The notes beneath the pieces are model-generated. The model did no database searches, had not been told where the DNA came from, and saw only the letters and a list, made by a program, of their open reading frames with translations. From Sipunculus nudus (lineage: Eukaryota > Annelida > Sipuncula > Golfingiida > Sipunculidae), in assembly GCA_026874595.1 (NCBI GenBank), contig CM049311.1:51153676-51217675 (forward strand): a DNA stretch of 64,000 nt. Reading direction: 5' to 3'. Of the stretch, positions 1 through 12,907 are shown in pieces; the first letter of the stretch is position 1, and each line of letters opens with the position of its first letter. The position numbers were made by a program, and so were the translations under genes.

Positions 1-929
1 AGAAAAATATGCAAAAGTTCAGTTTTGAAAGTCAGATTCGAATCTCAATCTTCATTTTACATATTCCTACACTATATATATATATATTTATATATATATG
101 CAGTCCCATGCGCTGTGTTTATGTTGACACCTGTGATCGCGCCCGGTCAACTGTTCTTAACACTCGTGAACAGGAGTAAGCAAACGCTTTTAGGGCAAAA
201 TATATGCAGTTACCATTTTATTTAAGAGAGAAGACGCTATTATTCATGTTTATTCAACATGCTTTATAGGTGATTAGGCCCCATTAATAAATAAATAAAA
301 AAATAAATAAATAAATCATGCAACACTTTTGAGGATCCGTTTCTTTTTGTTGCAATAATGTTTAAATGAATTGCTTCGTAACTTTCCATGCATGTTATAT
401 TTCCGGAGAGCCCATTCATTGAGTGAAAACGATGCCACTCTCAACAATTTAATTTTAATTAAAGCAAGTTTACTCCGAACAGTAAGATTAACAAGTAGCA
501 GTTACTTCAAGCTTATGGCTGATTCATCATATAAATCTACCTTCATCTATACCAGAACAGTTTGAAGATAGCCTGTCCGGACACATTTTCAGAATTATCT
601 TCGACACATGTCACAGTTGCGCATTATGGTAATTACTTTAACATTTATCATTTTCTTCCGTCAAGTCAGCAGGTGCTGCAGAAGTCATAGACCTGCCAGG
701 CCGTCCGTGATTATGTTTGCCATTTCATTGTGCAAAATAAAACGTAATGATATGCCTAGATAGGTATAAGAGTGTCCGAAAGTCCTTCGTATGCTTTGGC
801 CTGTGGCGTTAAAAGAAACCACCTGTATCCGCCAAATCACAGAGGCATGGGTAAAGTAAGGCATTGAATGTTCCTGACATGACATGACTACAAATTTATG
901 GCATCAGTGATGCCAATTAAACTCCTCAT
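1..929. other. non-coding, AT-rich, short simple repeats
   Basis: No gene is recognised. A TA-rich run lies near 75-98 and an AAAT-type microsatellite near 283-316. The short open frames have no family resemblance, biased composition or splice context. Confidence 0.5.
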
Positions 930-1700
930 ATATGTGCAGATATAACAAAAACAGATCTACAGATGGGTACAACATGCAAAATTTAAGGCCGGGACACCAA
1001 TCCACTACCGAGAAGTGCATCAATTTATTCTATGAAAACGGAAAATCAGTTTGCGTCACCTGTTTAGTCTACAACAAAGTGGATAAACATGCAAAATATC
1101 AGGTTGATACATCCATCCACTCTGAGCGATTTTTACCTAAAGCAAACGGACGGATAGACGCAACGCGAAAACGAATGCAGATGGCGCCGCCATTCTTGAA
1201 TACGAGATGGAGGGATCCAAGATCAATGGGCATGCACATTTCAGGCCAACACGGCAACCACTCATGAGGAAAGGACATCAACGCGGTATTCTACGATAAC
1301 GTGGTGGTATGTGGCGCCACCTGTCTGGTCTACACGAAAACTCTCCAGGATGGATGAACATGTCAAATTTCAGACCAATACGTTAAACACTCCAGGGATA
1401 TTTTTTTTCACCCAAAGGAAATGCACGGATGGAAGCCACGCAAAAACGATTGCAAATGGTCCCACCAGTATTGAGTAAGAGATGGAGGTTTCCAAGATCT
1501 ATAGACTATTGATTTTCCTAATTTCAGCCCAATACATTGAACCAATCACTAAGACAAACAGATGGCAAACGCATGGATGGACGCCACTCAAAAGTCCTTG
1601 TTAGGTTGTGCTACCAGTCTCGAGCACGAGATGTAGAGATCCAAGATCTATGTACCTGCACAATATCATTTTGTTATTTATTCCAGACAAATCTACAAAA
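930..1700. repeat. degenerate tandem repeat, about 170-260 bp period
   Basis: At least three diverged copies of one passage can be followed. Each has a phrase like 'aaatttcagaccaatac', then 'cggatggacgcca', then 'gagatggagg(g/t)atccaagat', near 1095-1230, 1355-1505 and 1525-1655. The open frame at 932-1267 is part of this repeat and is unlikely to be a gene. Similar internally repeated blocks occur in other elements of the window, so this is probably the core of a decayed non-autonomous element; that origin is inference. Confidence 0.55.
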
Positions 1701-2815
1701 ATTATATTCAAAGGAATCTTTAATAACATTTTATTTATTTTTTTTCAGCTTTAAAGTTAATTAGTAAATTACAATACATAAATCAAAATGTCTCATAAAA
1801 GATGGAGATTGAACTAAACAAAATGAGTCAACTGAAATATTGAAGCTTTTAAACTAGGGTTATTGCATAGCTTGCCAAATTTATCCCTAAGTTTGATTGA
1901 ACAAATACACACGCACAGCCTGCCAATTTTAGCAATATGTTGAATCAAACGCATACACACAGATGGGTTTCTGTTTGTTCTGTTGGGCAGTTTCGATTTG
2001 GAAAGACTAAGTAATTAAAATCTTAATCAGGAATCCCGTTCCAACTTAGTAAGATTTTACTGACTTCGACTTTCAATACCAAATATTTTGAAATCAGCAA
2101 ATACGGCAGATCTGTATAGAATAATTGTTTTCAAAATTGTATACTAGAATGTATTGTTTATATATTTGACAGCAACACAAATTCCTTTTACAGCGGTTAT
2201 ACAGTGCAGTCATTCCACTTCATCGTTTTAATCGGTGCTTTGTTTTGCTAATTCTCCGGGTCTCATCATCAAATAGGCCAATGAAATCAAATTCAATGTG
2301 CATCAAATTTTAAGTTTTAAATCCGCGACATCCCGCTCTTACTGGGTTGACTCTTGACCCTGTGTAAGCCCTGGTGCTGAGACCGGGCCAATTTTGCTAA
2401 ACAGAGCAGCGGTTAAAACGAAAGAGATCTGAAACGTCTGCAGTTTATACCTGATGTATGAGGAGTATAACAGCAACACACTCTCTACGTCTTAATTAAA
2501 CAACTGGATTTATACGACAGCGGAACCGCACAGTAGACGTACGAATGTCGTAGGATGCCCGTGCGATTTTTAATGCCTATTCGACTACCCGCGAGACGTA
2601 CGGCGTACCTGCGACTGTCGTAGGGGTCTTTTCGGCTTCCCCAAGGTTAGCTTGCGGCGTCTGCAGGTTTAGCTTATTTTATCATGCGTAAGCCGTGAGA
2701 ATGAGGAAGACACCTTGCGGTTCCCGTACGTCGGCCGCCTAAATATTCCTGCGGTTTCAAAAACCGAACGGTGAGCTACGGTGTGCGGTGACGGCAGCGG
2801 GTTGTGACCAATGCT
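1701..2815. other. non-coding stretch before the 25-bp satellite
   Basis: No gene is visible. The part at 2520-2800 is richer in CpG than its surroundings and repeats short phrases such as 'gacgtacg' and 'gactgtcgtagg'. It could be remains of another repeat. No open frame or splice pattern stands out. Confidence 0.4.
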
Positions 2816-3930
2816 TAAAACTCGCTGACTTGTGTATATCATAAACTCGCTGACCTGTGTATATCATAAACTCGCTGACTTGTGTATATCATAAACTCGC
2901 TGACCTGTGTATATCATAAACTCGCTGACTTGTGTATATCATAAACTCGCTGACTTATGTATATCTTAAACTTGCTGATTTGTGTATACTTACTGAGTTG
3001 TTTATATAATTATATCTTAAACTCGCTGACCTGTGTATATCTTAAACTCGCTGACTTTTTTTATATCTTAAACTCGCTGACCTGTGTATATCTTAAACTC
3101 GCTGACTTTTTTTATATCTTAAACTCGCTGACCTGTGTATATCTTAAACTTGCTGACTTTTTTTATATCTTAAACTCGCTGACCTGTGTATATCTTAAAC
3201 TCGCTGACTTTTTTTATATCTTAAACTCGCTGACCTGTGTATATCTTAAACTCGCTGACATGTGTATATCTTAAACTCGCTGACTTTTTTTATATCTTAA
3301 ACTCGCTGACCTGTGTATATCTTAAACTTGCTGACTTTTTTTATATCTTAAACTCGCTGACCTGTGTATATCTTAAACTCGCTGACTTTTTTTATATCTT
3401 AAACTCGCTGACCTGTGTATATCTTAAACTCGCTGACTTTTTTTATATCTTAAACTCGTTGACTTGTGTATATCTTAAACTCGCTGACTTTTGTATATCT
3501 TAAACTCGCTGACTTTTGTATATCTTAAACTCGCTGACTTTTGTATATCTTAAACTCGCTGACTTTTTTTATATCTTAAACTCGCTGACCTGTGTATATC
3601 TTAAACTCGCTGACTTTTGTATATCTTAAACTCGCTGACTTTTGTATATCTTAAACTCGCTGCCTTTTTTTATATCTTAAACTCGTTGACTTGTGTATAT
3701 CTTAAACTCGCTGACTTTTGTATATCTTAAACTCGCTGACTTTTGTATATCTTAAACTCGCTGACTTTTTTTATATCTTAAACTCGCTGACTTTTTTTAT
3801 ATCTTAAAATCGTTGACTTGTGTATATCTTAAACTTGCTGACTTTTTTTATATCTTAAACTCGTTGACTTGTGTATATCTTAAACTATCTAACTTGTGTA
3901 TATCTGAAACTGCTGACTTGTGTTTATCTT
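2816..3930. repeat. 25-bp minisatellite, about 44 units
   Basis: The unit is 25 bp and begins 'taaactcgctgac', followed by 't(t/g)tgtatatct' or by a T-run variant 'tttttttatatct'. The first six or so units carry 'atcat' at the junction and later ones carry 'atctt', so two sequence variants are arranged in blocks. The last units (3880-3930) are degenerate. Open frames of about 90-105 codons through the array follow from the unit lacking stops and are not genes. Confidence 0.95.
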
Positions 3931-6640
3931 GTGTTTATTTTAGTAAAATCATGGGCAATCAATATGAAATAACACCTTAAACTTTCACACTTTGCTCTAT
4001 ATTTATAAATTAATGAATAAATGTTAAAATAAACGGTAAACTTCACTCTTTGCTTAATATTAACAAATTAAACATTTAAAGTACAATTTATAAATTAATA
4101 TCTTATAAAACCTAATTTACTACCTAGACCAAATTATGTATAAATACCAACAATACAACAGGACCTAGAATGTTCATTGACCCTGTTCATTAACCTTTTC
4201 AGGCACTGACAGTGTAAATAACCTTTGTGTCTGTAATAAGTCATATGATCCCATGACGGCAATAAAATAGAACAGAAGCACTTGATTCGACAAGGCGTCA
4301 GATATTCTTTGTGTACACTGGTTTCTATTACCAAGTAACAGATTGGTCACCACGAAAGGACACTTACTTCGCAGGTCGGTCAGTAATGAGAAGTCTGGTC
4401 ATTTTGATCTAATATTTGCCGATAAGGCTGACCATGATTAACGACAATGTGCCCCCCTTAGTTTTCTTATTTAGAACAAGTGTAAGTAGTCTATTGGATT
4501 TTGATGCTGTGATTCCGGGAACTTCTAGTTCTGACCTAGACTAAGCTGGCTGTCAATCATCAAGGGGAGGACCGCCTTCCCTGACAAATTGTGACGAGTC
4601 TATTGGTCTAAGCATGATGTACAGGGTATAACTATATGCAGTGTGTGCCTTGTGTGAGACTATAGCCATGGACGTAAAGCCTTGAAGGGTAGAACAGAAC
4701 AGGCCAAATAAGGTAAGATTAAAGTATTGGTTATTGTTTGAAAGCAAAAAGATGCCACTTTCACATAATAATGTTAACAACAGAAACATAAATTAGTTAA
4801 TATGTCCTGCACATTTCGTCTGTAAACAGATCGTTTATTTGAGTTACATTTAAAAAAATGTCGCTGGTTTGACGGCAATGGCAGAAAATTGAAATGACTT
4901 AAATTCATAGAGTTTTTGGGGCAAGGCTAGTTTTTGGTAATATTTTGAGCTAAAAGCATCTTAGGTTTTATGAATCTTACGTTATCTGTCATTGAAAGCC
5001 TCCAGTTCTATTCCAAACAATTCTACCCTTTCGTCTTACCATCTTACAGAGTAACTTCTTTGAATCTTTCATTTTTATTGTTAATTCGCACTTACAGCCT
5101 ATCACTGTGTTCCAGTAGCGTATAAAAGGGCTTGAGTGACTGGGCTGAAGTCATATTCCAGGTGCTAAAATATATAGGCGTCTACATAGTAACCAGTAAA
5201 TTATTGTGTAAATTATGTGCAAATCCTTATATATATACGCTTAACTGCCTCCCTCATGAGGGTATGCGTTCATATCCGTGCGTGTGTGTGTGTGTTTACA
5301 ACATAACTCATGAATTCGTGAACGGAATCTCATGGAATTGTCAGGGCAGTCCTTAAATGAATGGGCAAATGAAGAATCGATAACAATTAGATGTACATGT
5401 GGATCCGGCACATCACGTAATCAAGGAATATTCACAAATGTACAGTAACACATGCACGAATGAACCTGGAATATGGGGCGAAAAAGTGAATGAAAAATGT
5501 ACAGGTTGGGGAGTTTTCCACAATAGCCCCCCCCCCCCCGCCCAAACACACACACACACATGGCGGAGGCTTGCATTCCTTAGAATGCAGATTGCTAGTC
5601 TGAAGTTTTCATTGCCTTTTTATATCAAGACGAAAGGCATACACAATACTTTTGTCATACCATTACTTTGCTTTTTAGATTATTTGATGACTGGTCAATA
5701 TTGTTCGATGATTATAATATACTTAATATGCCCTTTCAAAAACAAAACTTGATGTGTGTGCAGGCGTATGACTTTCTGGTTCCCTAGCCAAGAGCTCCTC
5801 ATCAAGATTTCATTTATTCGTTGTCAAAGTCAAGCTTCAGTACCACGGGTTCACAATGTTAGTAACTTTACCATTGCTTGCCCTAATAGCAATGAATGGA
5901 GCGGTCTCCCTGTGGTCAAAGAAATCGTCAGGGACACCCAGGACCCACAGGTGCAGTAGACACCGGGCCCGGGTAACACCAGGATACAAAATAATTAAAC
6001 AAAAAATGATAGGAAATGAGTGCTACCGCCCTGTCAAGTAGTCCCAAACCCAAATGGCAACTCTGCATATGTACATACCTAGGTTAAGAATTAGAAAAGT
6101 CAGCATTAAAAAATGGAGGCGGTTTCATCCTTTAAAAAAATCGTGTTGAATCAAATTGGTATATAATCATTTGAAGTAAAAATGTTTCATGGTGATCATG
6201 AATTTCTACAAAATTTGAGTGTTCTTTGGGGTCACCCTGACCCTCCACAAATTTCATGAAAATTTACTTTTTGCGTAAGGGTATTAACCGACAAACCAAC
6301 GAATTAACGAACCCACTAATTAAGGTGAAAACAAACTTTCATGGCGGATAAACAATCAATCTATCTTGTTTATTCCGAGGTCCAAAAATGTTCAAATACT
6401 CATAGCTACTCCAGTTTGTAAACTACTTCAATATAAAATATGTAAAACCTTCACATATTTGCTCAACTCAAACTGCGACTGTAAATAGATGGATATGTTG
6501 AAGTCATCATCGTGATATGGCCGTTCGTTGGACATAACGGGGAGATGACGGTGAGCCTCGGGAGGAAATGGACCGAAAGGTCGATTCGAGTGAACTATAT
6601 TCTAGATCTGATGTAGAAAAGGAACTGATAAATTTACTTA
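3931..6640. other. non-coding stretch with simple repeats
   Basis: No gene is recognised. A TG run lies at 5281-5295, and a C run followed by an AC run at 5528-5560. The short open frames at 4553-4789, 5132-5356 and 5399-5752 match nothing I know and cross low-complexity sequence. Confidence 0.4.
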
Positions 6641-6669
6641 TGTCTATTACTTATAGCCATTTCTTGAGG

Positions 6670-6960
6670 GCACTTTGTCAGTATGCCGGCTTGAATAACT
6701 GACCGCCAGTCCCCGTGGAATTCAGGTAGGCCTACGTTTGTGGATTGATATTAACTTGGTGGTTTTTATTTCTCACAATTTATATGTTCTCTTTGAAATA
6801 ATATTAATAAAACAATGCAGACGTATTTTGTCCACATGCCGGCTTGATTGACTGACCGCCGCCATCGCTCTGTCGTGCAAGGTCTGTCCCATAACGACAA
6901 TAATCCCAGGGGAATTCAGGTACGTATGTGGATGTATCATTCAATAAAATATATTTATTT
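6670..6960. repeat. two-copy repeat, about 160 bp
   Basis: The phrases 'atgccggcttga', 'actgaccgcc' and 'ggaattcaggta' occur in the same order near 6683-6728 and again near 6836-6925. Each is followed by a similar AT-rich stretch containing 'ttatttctca'. It looks like a local tandem duplication with divergence. No coding potential is seen. Confidence 0.6.
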
Positions 6961-8292
6961 GGTGTTTGTTATTTCTCATTTTTATGATCTTTTAATAGTT
7001 GCAAAACAATGAAGACGTCCATCAATCTTTATGCCGCGTTTGTCAATGTACGTGCAGCTGGTCTACGAATTGTGAAACTATATACAGCAGAAAATAATAT
7101 AATGATGGTCCAGTTATCCATTTACAAATCATCAGTAATCAACGGAGGACGGTCAGAAGAATTTTGACTTTAATTTGACAGTGTAATGTGACATTTGTAT
7201 AATATACTGGTATAGGTGACATAAAAATGCAAGTTATCCCGCCTGCACAGACTGCTATCGCTGCAAGAATCGAGAATTCTGAGACTTGTAAGAATCGTAC
7301 CACCACCCTTTATGCGAATGATTCAGTCCAAGCTTGTGGTGAAGTTAAAATAAGCATAGGGTCAGCATTTCAGCTGTTTATATTTACACTTTTGCATGTT
7401 ATATCATGTAAAATGAAGGGCAATTTTTGGAGATGCTAGATCATATTAGATACTGGCAGTCAATGGTATTTACGCAAGTAGACTGGTATAATCGGGGTAC
7501 CGACGTCCAGTATCATATGGTTTCATATTTCAAATAAATATTTAATAATATAAACATTTTATATATTGTACTACCTTATATGGCGGCGACATTTAAAGAG
7601 TTCACTTATTATCTTCCTTATTCTTCTTCACCTGCAACGGAATCTCAAACTGCAGTAATTCATACAATGCCTCCCCTCGCATACAACACAAAATCGTTGT
7701 AAATAAAATAAAATCGTTTGCGAATCCGGGTGAGCTCTAGATAAATGTTAAGAATAACTCCACATGTAACACAAACAAGAGAGAAAAGACAGAACATAAC
7801 GTTTATATAATTGATTTGATTCTCACAGAAATAGCAATAGGCATCATAAATCCTATCGCAGGTACATTTCACCCATGCGCAGAATTACGGGGCCTTGGTT
7901 CCTGTTGAAACTGCATAATTTAACAGATATTAATAGTCGACCTACTGCATGCTTCTAATATGTATCAGATATTTGATCAAATGTTCTTCTTAATATTAGA
8001 AACCTTTCTTTTTCTAACCAATTAACCGTCTTTGAATTTATATTATATTGGATAAGCCAACGATCTCTGGTCACTTGAAAAAGCTCCAGCTGGTTTGGGC
8101 TGATGCACCAGGTCTTGGAGCAGCTTTAAATTTTTTTTGCTACAGATCTTTTTCTCAGCTCATCGAGGACAGGAAACGAGAAAGTCTGGGTGGGCTTATG
8201 ATAGACATGTGGCGTATTATGGAGAATAAACGATAGTCCTTGGAGCACAATATAGTCACGAAAAACATCCTACAACAGCGTTGAGCTACGAT
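6961..8292. other. non-coding stretch
   Basis: No gene is recognised. Open frames at 7227-7439, 7660-7872 and 8048-8236 are 62-70 codons with no recognisable motif and no splice context. Confidence 0.4.
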
Positions 8293-10755
8293 CAGTGGCG
8301 TACCTAAGGGGGGGTGGCAGGGGCGGTCCGCCCCGGGCGACACATTTTTTTTTTCGGGGGGGGGGGGGGGCGGCATTTCGGAGAATTAGTATAATGAGTG
8401 GCATAAGGAGTTGCTCAAAAAGTACAAATTTGGCTTATTTTGTGCAATTTCAAGTATTTCAGGAATTATTAACTGGGCAGTGGAACCTACCAAATGATTA
8501 GCGAACAATTTGCACATAGGGGGGGGGGATGGGGGGGGGGGGCATTTCGGTGATTTAGTATAATGAGTGGCATAAGGAATTTCTCAAAAAATGCAAATTT
8601 GGCTTTTTTGTCCCATTTCAAGTATTTTAGAGATTATAAACTGGGCAGTGGAACCTACAAAATGAGCAGCGAACGATTTGTACATTTTAGGGGGCGGCAT
8701 TTCTGAGATTTAGTACATAATCAGTGGCATAAGGAGTTCCTCAAAAAGTACAAATTTTGCCTTTTTTTCCCATTTCAAATATTTTAGAGATTATAAACTG
8801 GAGAGTTGAACCTACAAAATGATCAGCGAACGATTTGTACATTTGGTGTGTGTGTGGTTGGGGGGGGGGGAGGGGTGGCATTTCTGGGATTTAGTAAAAT
8901 CAGTGGCATAAGGAGTTCCTCAGAATGTTCAAATTTTGCATTTTTGTCCCATTTTCAAGTATTCCAGGGATTATAAAGTGGGCAGTGGAATCTACAAAAT
9001 GATCAGCGAACGATTTGCACATTGTTTTTATTTTTTTGGGGGGGGGGGGGGGGGCGGCGGCATTTATAGGATTTAGTACATAATCAGTGGCATCAGGAGT
9101 TCCTCAAAAAGTACAAATTTGGCCTTTCTGTCCCATTCTCAAGAATTTCAGGATTAAAAACTGGGCTCTGGAACCAACCAAATTATTTATGAAGGTCTCT
9201 ATAGAGGCAAGATATACGCAAAAAAGGACATATTTGTATTTATTCTTTGTCAGATCTGTGGTCTTGCAATGTCAGAACGCCATCAATAATCTGACCAATC
9301 ATGCAAAGGCCAGCATTTCAGGGCGGTCGTCGTTTCCAGAAATCCCTAGCAGCAGCTGGTAATCACCGGGGAAAAAACCCTGCCAGACGACCATTGGCCC
9401 CCTGTGGTGGGGGTGGGGTGCTGTGGTCCACATTGTGCGAACAATACTTTGACGAATTTTGTTGCTGTTTCCTTGGAAAGTATAAAGAATTTCCATGCTA
9501 GAACCCTAGAATTTCCGATATTCCATGATATTTAAACGGTCTGAAACAACCTGAAGTGCCCTTTTTCAATGATTCTCCTATCTCTCACACCAGTCTCGTT
9601 AAATACAGACGTTTACACTATCATGTATATAATGAGTACCACCTAAATACCTAAATGCCTATATGCACCCAGACCTATGTAGGAATTATTTTAACTTTAA
9701 GATATAATCCTATTATAACTGTCCGACGGGAGGAATCCCCCTGGCCGCTTAGCCACATTTTCAATATACGTATCAAGTATCAGTTTTATTTTTAGAGTTC
9801 AAAACTTAAATTAAAGATATATTTACCTGTACTGTTAATTTTGTTATTAACAGTTTAATGATCCACTACCTACAGACAATTATCGTATATTGTGACAAAT
9901 TTTTAAAAATTAAAATATAATATGTATTTAAATGATATAATTACTTGAAATTTATTTAAATACTTTATTGAATAACAAATAGTCATAAGTTCATAAATAA
10001 AACCTCGAGTTAAAGTGTGCATAATCACTATAATTCTAAAATGATTTTGATGTAGCCTTGAATTAAGGTATGCTTTTAACTTTGAGGAAATTTTATTAAA
10101 CGAAATCAGTTTTTCAAAACATTTGATTTTTTATGTGAAAATATTAAACATGCCCTTCCTATATATATATAAGCCTAACTCATGAAATTACGCGTTTTTA
10201 GTAAAGACTATAAAGTGCCTTGCAATCAGCAGTACCATGCATATCTCAATAGCTCTATAAGGTGTACCTGCTGCCATATGCGATATTAAGAGGTGGAATT
10301 ATGGATGTGACAAGGTATTTGTATGCCTTAAGAATGGAATAACACCAAATAAAGTTTTTGCCCCAAGTTGAGTATAATGTAATCATGATTTGTGTTTACA
10401 TGAATGATGAAAGATCACATTATATGTGTATCCTGCAGTTTAATCTGTTTTGGTTACAATATATTCGTTTTATTCCTTTTCGTTCACTTCATAATCATGA
10501 AATATACTCGTTTGAACTTCGAGCGACCTGTTGATTTACATTAGCAAAGAGATGTTTGCTCTTTAATATGTGGAGGAAGAATTCCCTGCCAGTGAATCCA
10601 TCCATATAATTGCGTTGCTGTCGAATACAAACCTGTAACAAGGATATTTGACATAATATGTTTCAATATGTTATCCAGTTTTGTATAATGTTTTGTTAGA
10701 GGGACGGCAATTTCTAAGACCGCCCCGGGCGGCAATGAGGCTAGGTATGCCGCTG
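8293..10755. mobile_element. non-autonomous DNA transposon with hAT-like ends
   Basis: The left end reads 'cagtggcgtacctaagg' at 8293. The right end, read from the opposite strand at 10755, is 'cagcggcatacctag', so the termini are inverted repeats. Both ends also carry a GC-rich block (left 8322-8338, right 10719-10734) around 'ccgccccgggcg'. The flanks are 'gctacgat' on the left and 'gctatacgat' on the right, which look like an imperfect 8-bp target duplication. CAGNGGCGTA-type ends with 8-bp duplications are typical of hAT transposons. No transposase is visible in the interior, so this is a deleted or non-autonomous copy of about 2.46 kb. Two unrelated insertions of one family in opposite orientation are an alternative. 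Confidence 0.6.
8341..9175. repeat. tandem repeat inside the hAT-like element, about 170-180 bp, five units
   Basis: Each unit starts with a poly-G tract followed by 'ggcatttc'. It then carries 'gatttagtataatgagtggcata', 'aagtacaaattt', 'actgggcagtggaacctac' and 'gcgaacgatttg'. The G tracts lie near 8358, 8521, 8860 and 9038. The repeated poly-G tracts are potential quadruplex formers and likely assembly trouble spots. Confidence 0.85.
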
Positions 10756-11899
10756 GCTATACGATCCTTTCAAGCGGCCGTGGTTAATAACGGTCGCGGT
10801 TGCAGAAAAGTCAAACATTCGACATTAGGCAGGTGCGATCCCTTTTATACAGTTGCGATAGGTGTACGGATCCGACATGTCACAATGTATGGACTGTTCC
10901 GGAAAACGAATCATAGAGTAGGACCAGGAATATCCCTAAACTGAGTGTCACATATAAAGAGACTGCCCATGGTATAGCAAGTAGCAACATGTGACGAGAG
11001 AAAATCACGGCTGAAATGGAGACACTGATAATCACAAGGAAAGAAACCTTTGCCCTTTCCTTTAATACCATTTGTAATCAAACCAATTATATATAATTAT
11101 CAATGATCTCAGGCGCATAAATGACCAGCCTTACCGGCCATTACCATTTTAAGTATTTCCCGAGATAAAAAAAAAAATCCCCAACTTTTATGATAACTTT
11201 ACATCGTCATGATTTATGTCGGTTGTACGGAAAAGTAGGCAACGTAAAGCCCTACTGCTGATAAACTCTCATACAAATGGGAATCGCACATTAGTATGTT
11301 CAGTCTCAGGAGTTTTCACTGGTTCGAATAAAAAACTCGTACCGCAATATTTAATCATTACCGACTGTTTGGGAGCATATATAATCTTGACTGCTGCTGT
11401 AGTGAAGTCTATGGGAGATGTAGTCCATGAAAAAAAAAAGAAAAAAAAAAAAAAAAACAGGAGTGCTTGATACCACCTTGGGTGAAAGTTCTATTCATTT
11501 ACTCTACAGAAATGCAAGAAAGCAGTGCGTCACTGGTATTTTTCTTTCTTTCTTTAAATTTGTCTATTATGAGAGGCACTTCTTTCATTAAAAACAAAAT
11601 ACAAATTTTGTTGTTTGTCATTAACACGTAAAATGTAAAATGGTGCCATATTCCGGTATTTACTGGTTACTGGACGGTGTCTGAAGTTTAATATATGTTA
11701 CAATTTTTTACACATTATTTATTCAAATAAACATTGTATCATTCCTGATTGCAGTTACTTTTGAACAGTTGTTCAAATTTAAATCTTATTCCAACATTTA
11801 ATGTCCTTCCATCTGCAAGACAAATTTTTAAAAACTATAAATTTATACTAGAATTATTGAAATATTGAACTTGTCAGTAAAATAAACAAATGCCAGGTG
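10756..11899. other. non-coding stretch
   Basis: No gene is recognised. An A-rich run lies at 11429-11456. The open frames at 10681-10944, 10880-11071 and 11216-11470 have no recognisable motifs. Confidence 0.4.
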
Positions 11900-12399
11900 C
11901 TAATGCATGGAAGTACATTTGAAGCCATTCTTCAGGCATGAACATTTTGGTAGTGCGCATTCCATCGTGCATGAACATGACAGGAACTGTAGGAGAGCTC
12001 CAGGTGCTGGTTTACCATCCAACCCGTCATTCGGTTGAACACGGGCATACTCTTCTTTCCAGCCATGACTTATACAGGTGAAGGTTTGTTTCGTTTGACT
12101 GAAGAGATCGCTTCCTGACAGCTGCCTGTTAGTTGGTCGACCAGTCAAGACTAGTGGCAGTTCTGGGAATCTTGACAATGTAAATATATATTGGTTCGTC
12201 TTTGTGTCTTCTGGTGCATTGGGATACCATTTTGGATTTAAAACCTAGGCAAAGGATGGAATCATTTTTATATAACTTTTGAAAGCTCTAGAGCCTGCAG
12301 CACGAATATTCCCATAGCATAGAGTAATAGCCAGGTGTTGGCTTCCTTCTTTGACGAAATGAAGTATGTGCATCTTCAACATGGTGCCTAGTCTGGTCA
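11900..12399 (-). pseudogene. decayed 3' end of a CXC (tesmin-like) cysteine-rich ORF
   Basis: On the minus strand one frame can be read from about 12399 to the stop at 11900-11902, interrupted by a single in-frame TAG at about 12250. The part before the TAG contains 'MHILHFVKEGSQHLAI'. The part after it runs from 'VLNPKWYP' to a cysteine cluster 'LSCSCTMECALPKCSCLK' followed by 'NGFKC', about 30 residues before the end. The pattern C-x-C-x3-C-x4-C-x-C-x5-G-x2-C resembles half of a CXC/tesmin DNA-binding motif. From memory, many cnidarian and mollusc orphan ORFs end with such a motif after a 'hGW..E' stretch, and 'HGWKEEY' is present here. The TAG is preceded by 'tttgcc', so an acceptor ending in TAG could make the downstream part a terminal exon. 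A broken repeat-borne ORF is more likely. Function unknown. Confidence 0.45.
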
Positions 12400-12544
12400 G
12401 TCAGTAACATGCATTTTCACAGGTAACAAGCAGGATCGCGATCGTTATTTTTACTTTATTCATCGACAAGAAATAAAATAAACGGTTGCTTATATTTTTT
12501 TTACCTGGATTATAACGCTACTGCTTGATCGTTTGCCCGGCTGA

Positions 12545-12900
12545 AATATGTGTGCACGGAACCTATTTTGTTTCATTTCGTTTGAATTACAGCTCACCGG
12601 CCGAGCATCCTATGTACACAAGGACCTGTGCAAACCACGTGTATGACCATTCTCTCTGAGCGTCTGGCCTGTTAAAACGGTTGCCGGGGGGATGAGCTGT
12701 CGGTCAAAACGAAATGGACAACATTGGCTCCGTGTATTCCTCGCTTTGCTGATAAACCGTTTTGTCTTTCAGCACAGGGTCTCATCTGATTGGACCAAGT
12801 GCTCCCCTCTGGTGTAGAGATTCAGGATACGAGGTCAAACCAACAGCGGTTACTATATAGGTAGTAGGCCTATAGGTTAAGCGCTGTGTAAAGAACGTAT
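12545..12900 (-). repeat. segment A, inverted relative to its copy at 42893-43255
   Basis: Read on the minus strand this matches 42893-43255. Both have an end with 'ctttacacagcgct', then 'ctatagg', 'tactacctata', 'acctcgtatcctgaat', 'ccaatcagatgagac', 'gcgaggaatac', 'atcccc', and finally 'cataggatgctcggccgg' and 'gagctgtaattcaaacga'. The segments flanking A differ in orientation between the two loci (see segment B). No ORF is present. CCAAT-box-like words sit in the unit, but no downstream gene is seen. Confidence 0.85.
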
Positions 12901-12907
12901 GTTATCA

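Noticed and set aside
2957-3503. ORFs with a 'YILNSLTCVYLKLADFF' repeat resembling a membrane protein
   Set aside because: They are a translation of the 25-bp satellite. The hydrophobic look comes from T-rich DNA.
11300-11340. 'ggttcgaat' word as a tRNA T-arm (B box)
   Set aside because: No A box or acceptor stem could be paired around it.
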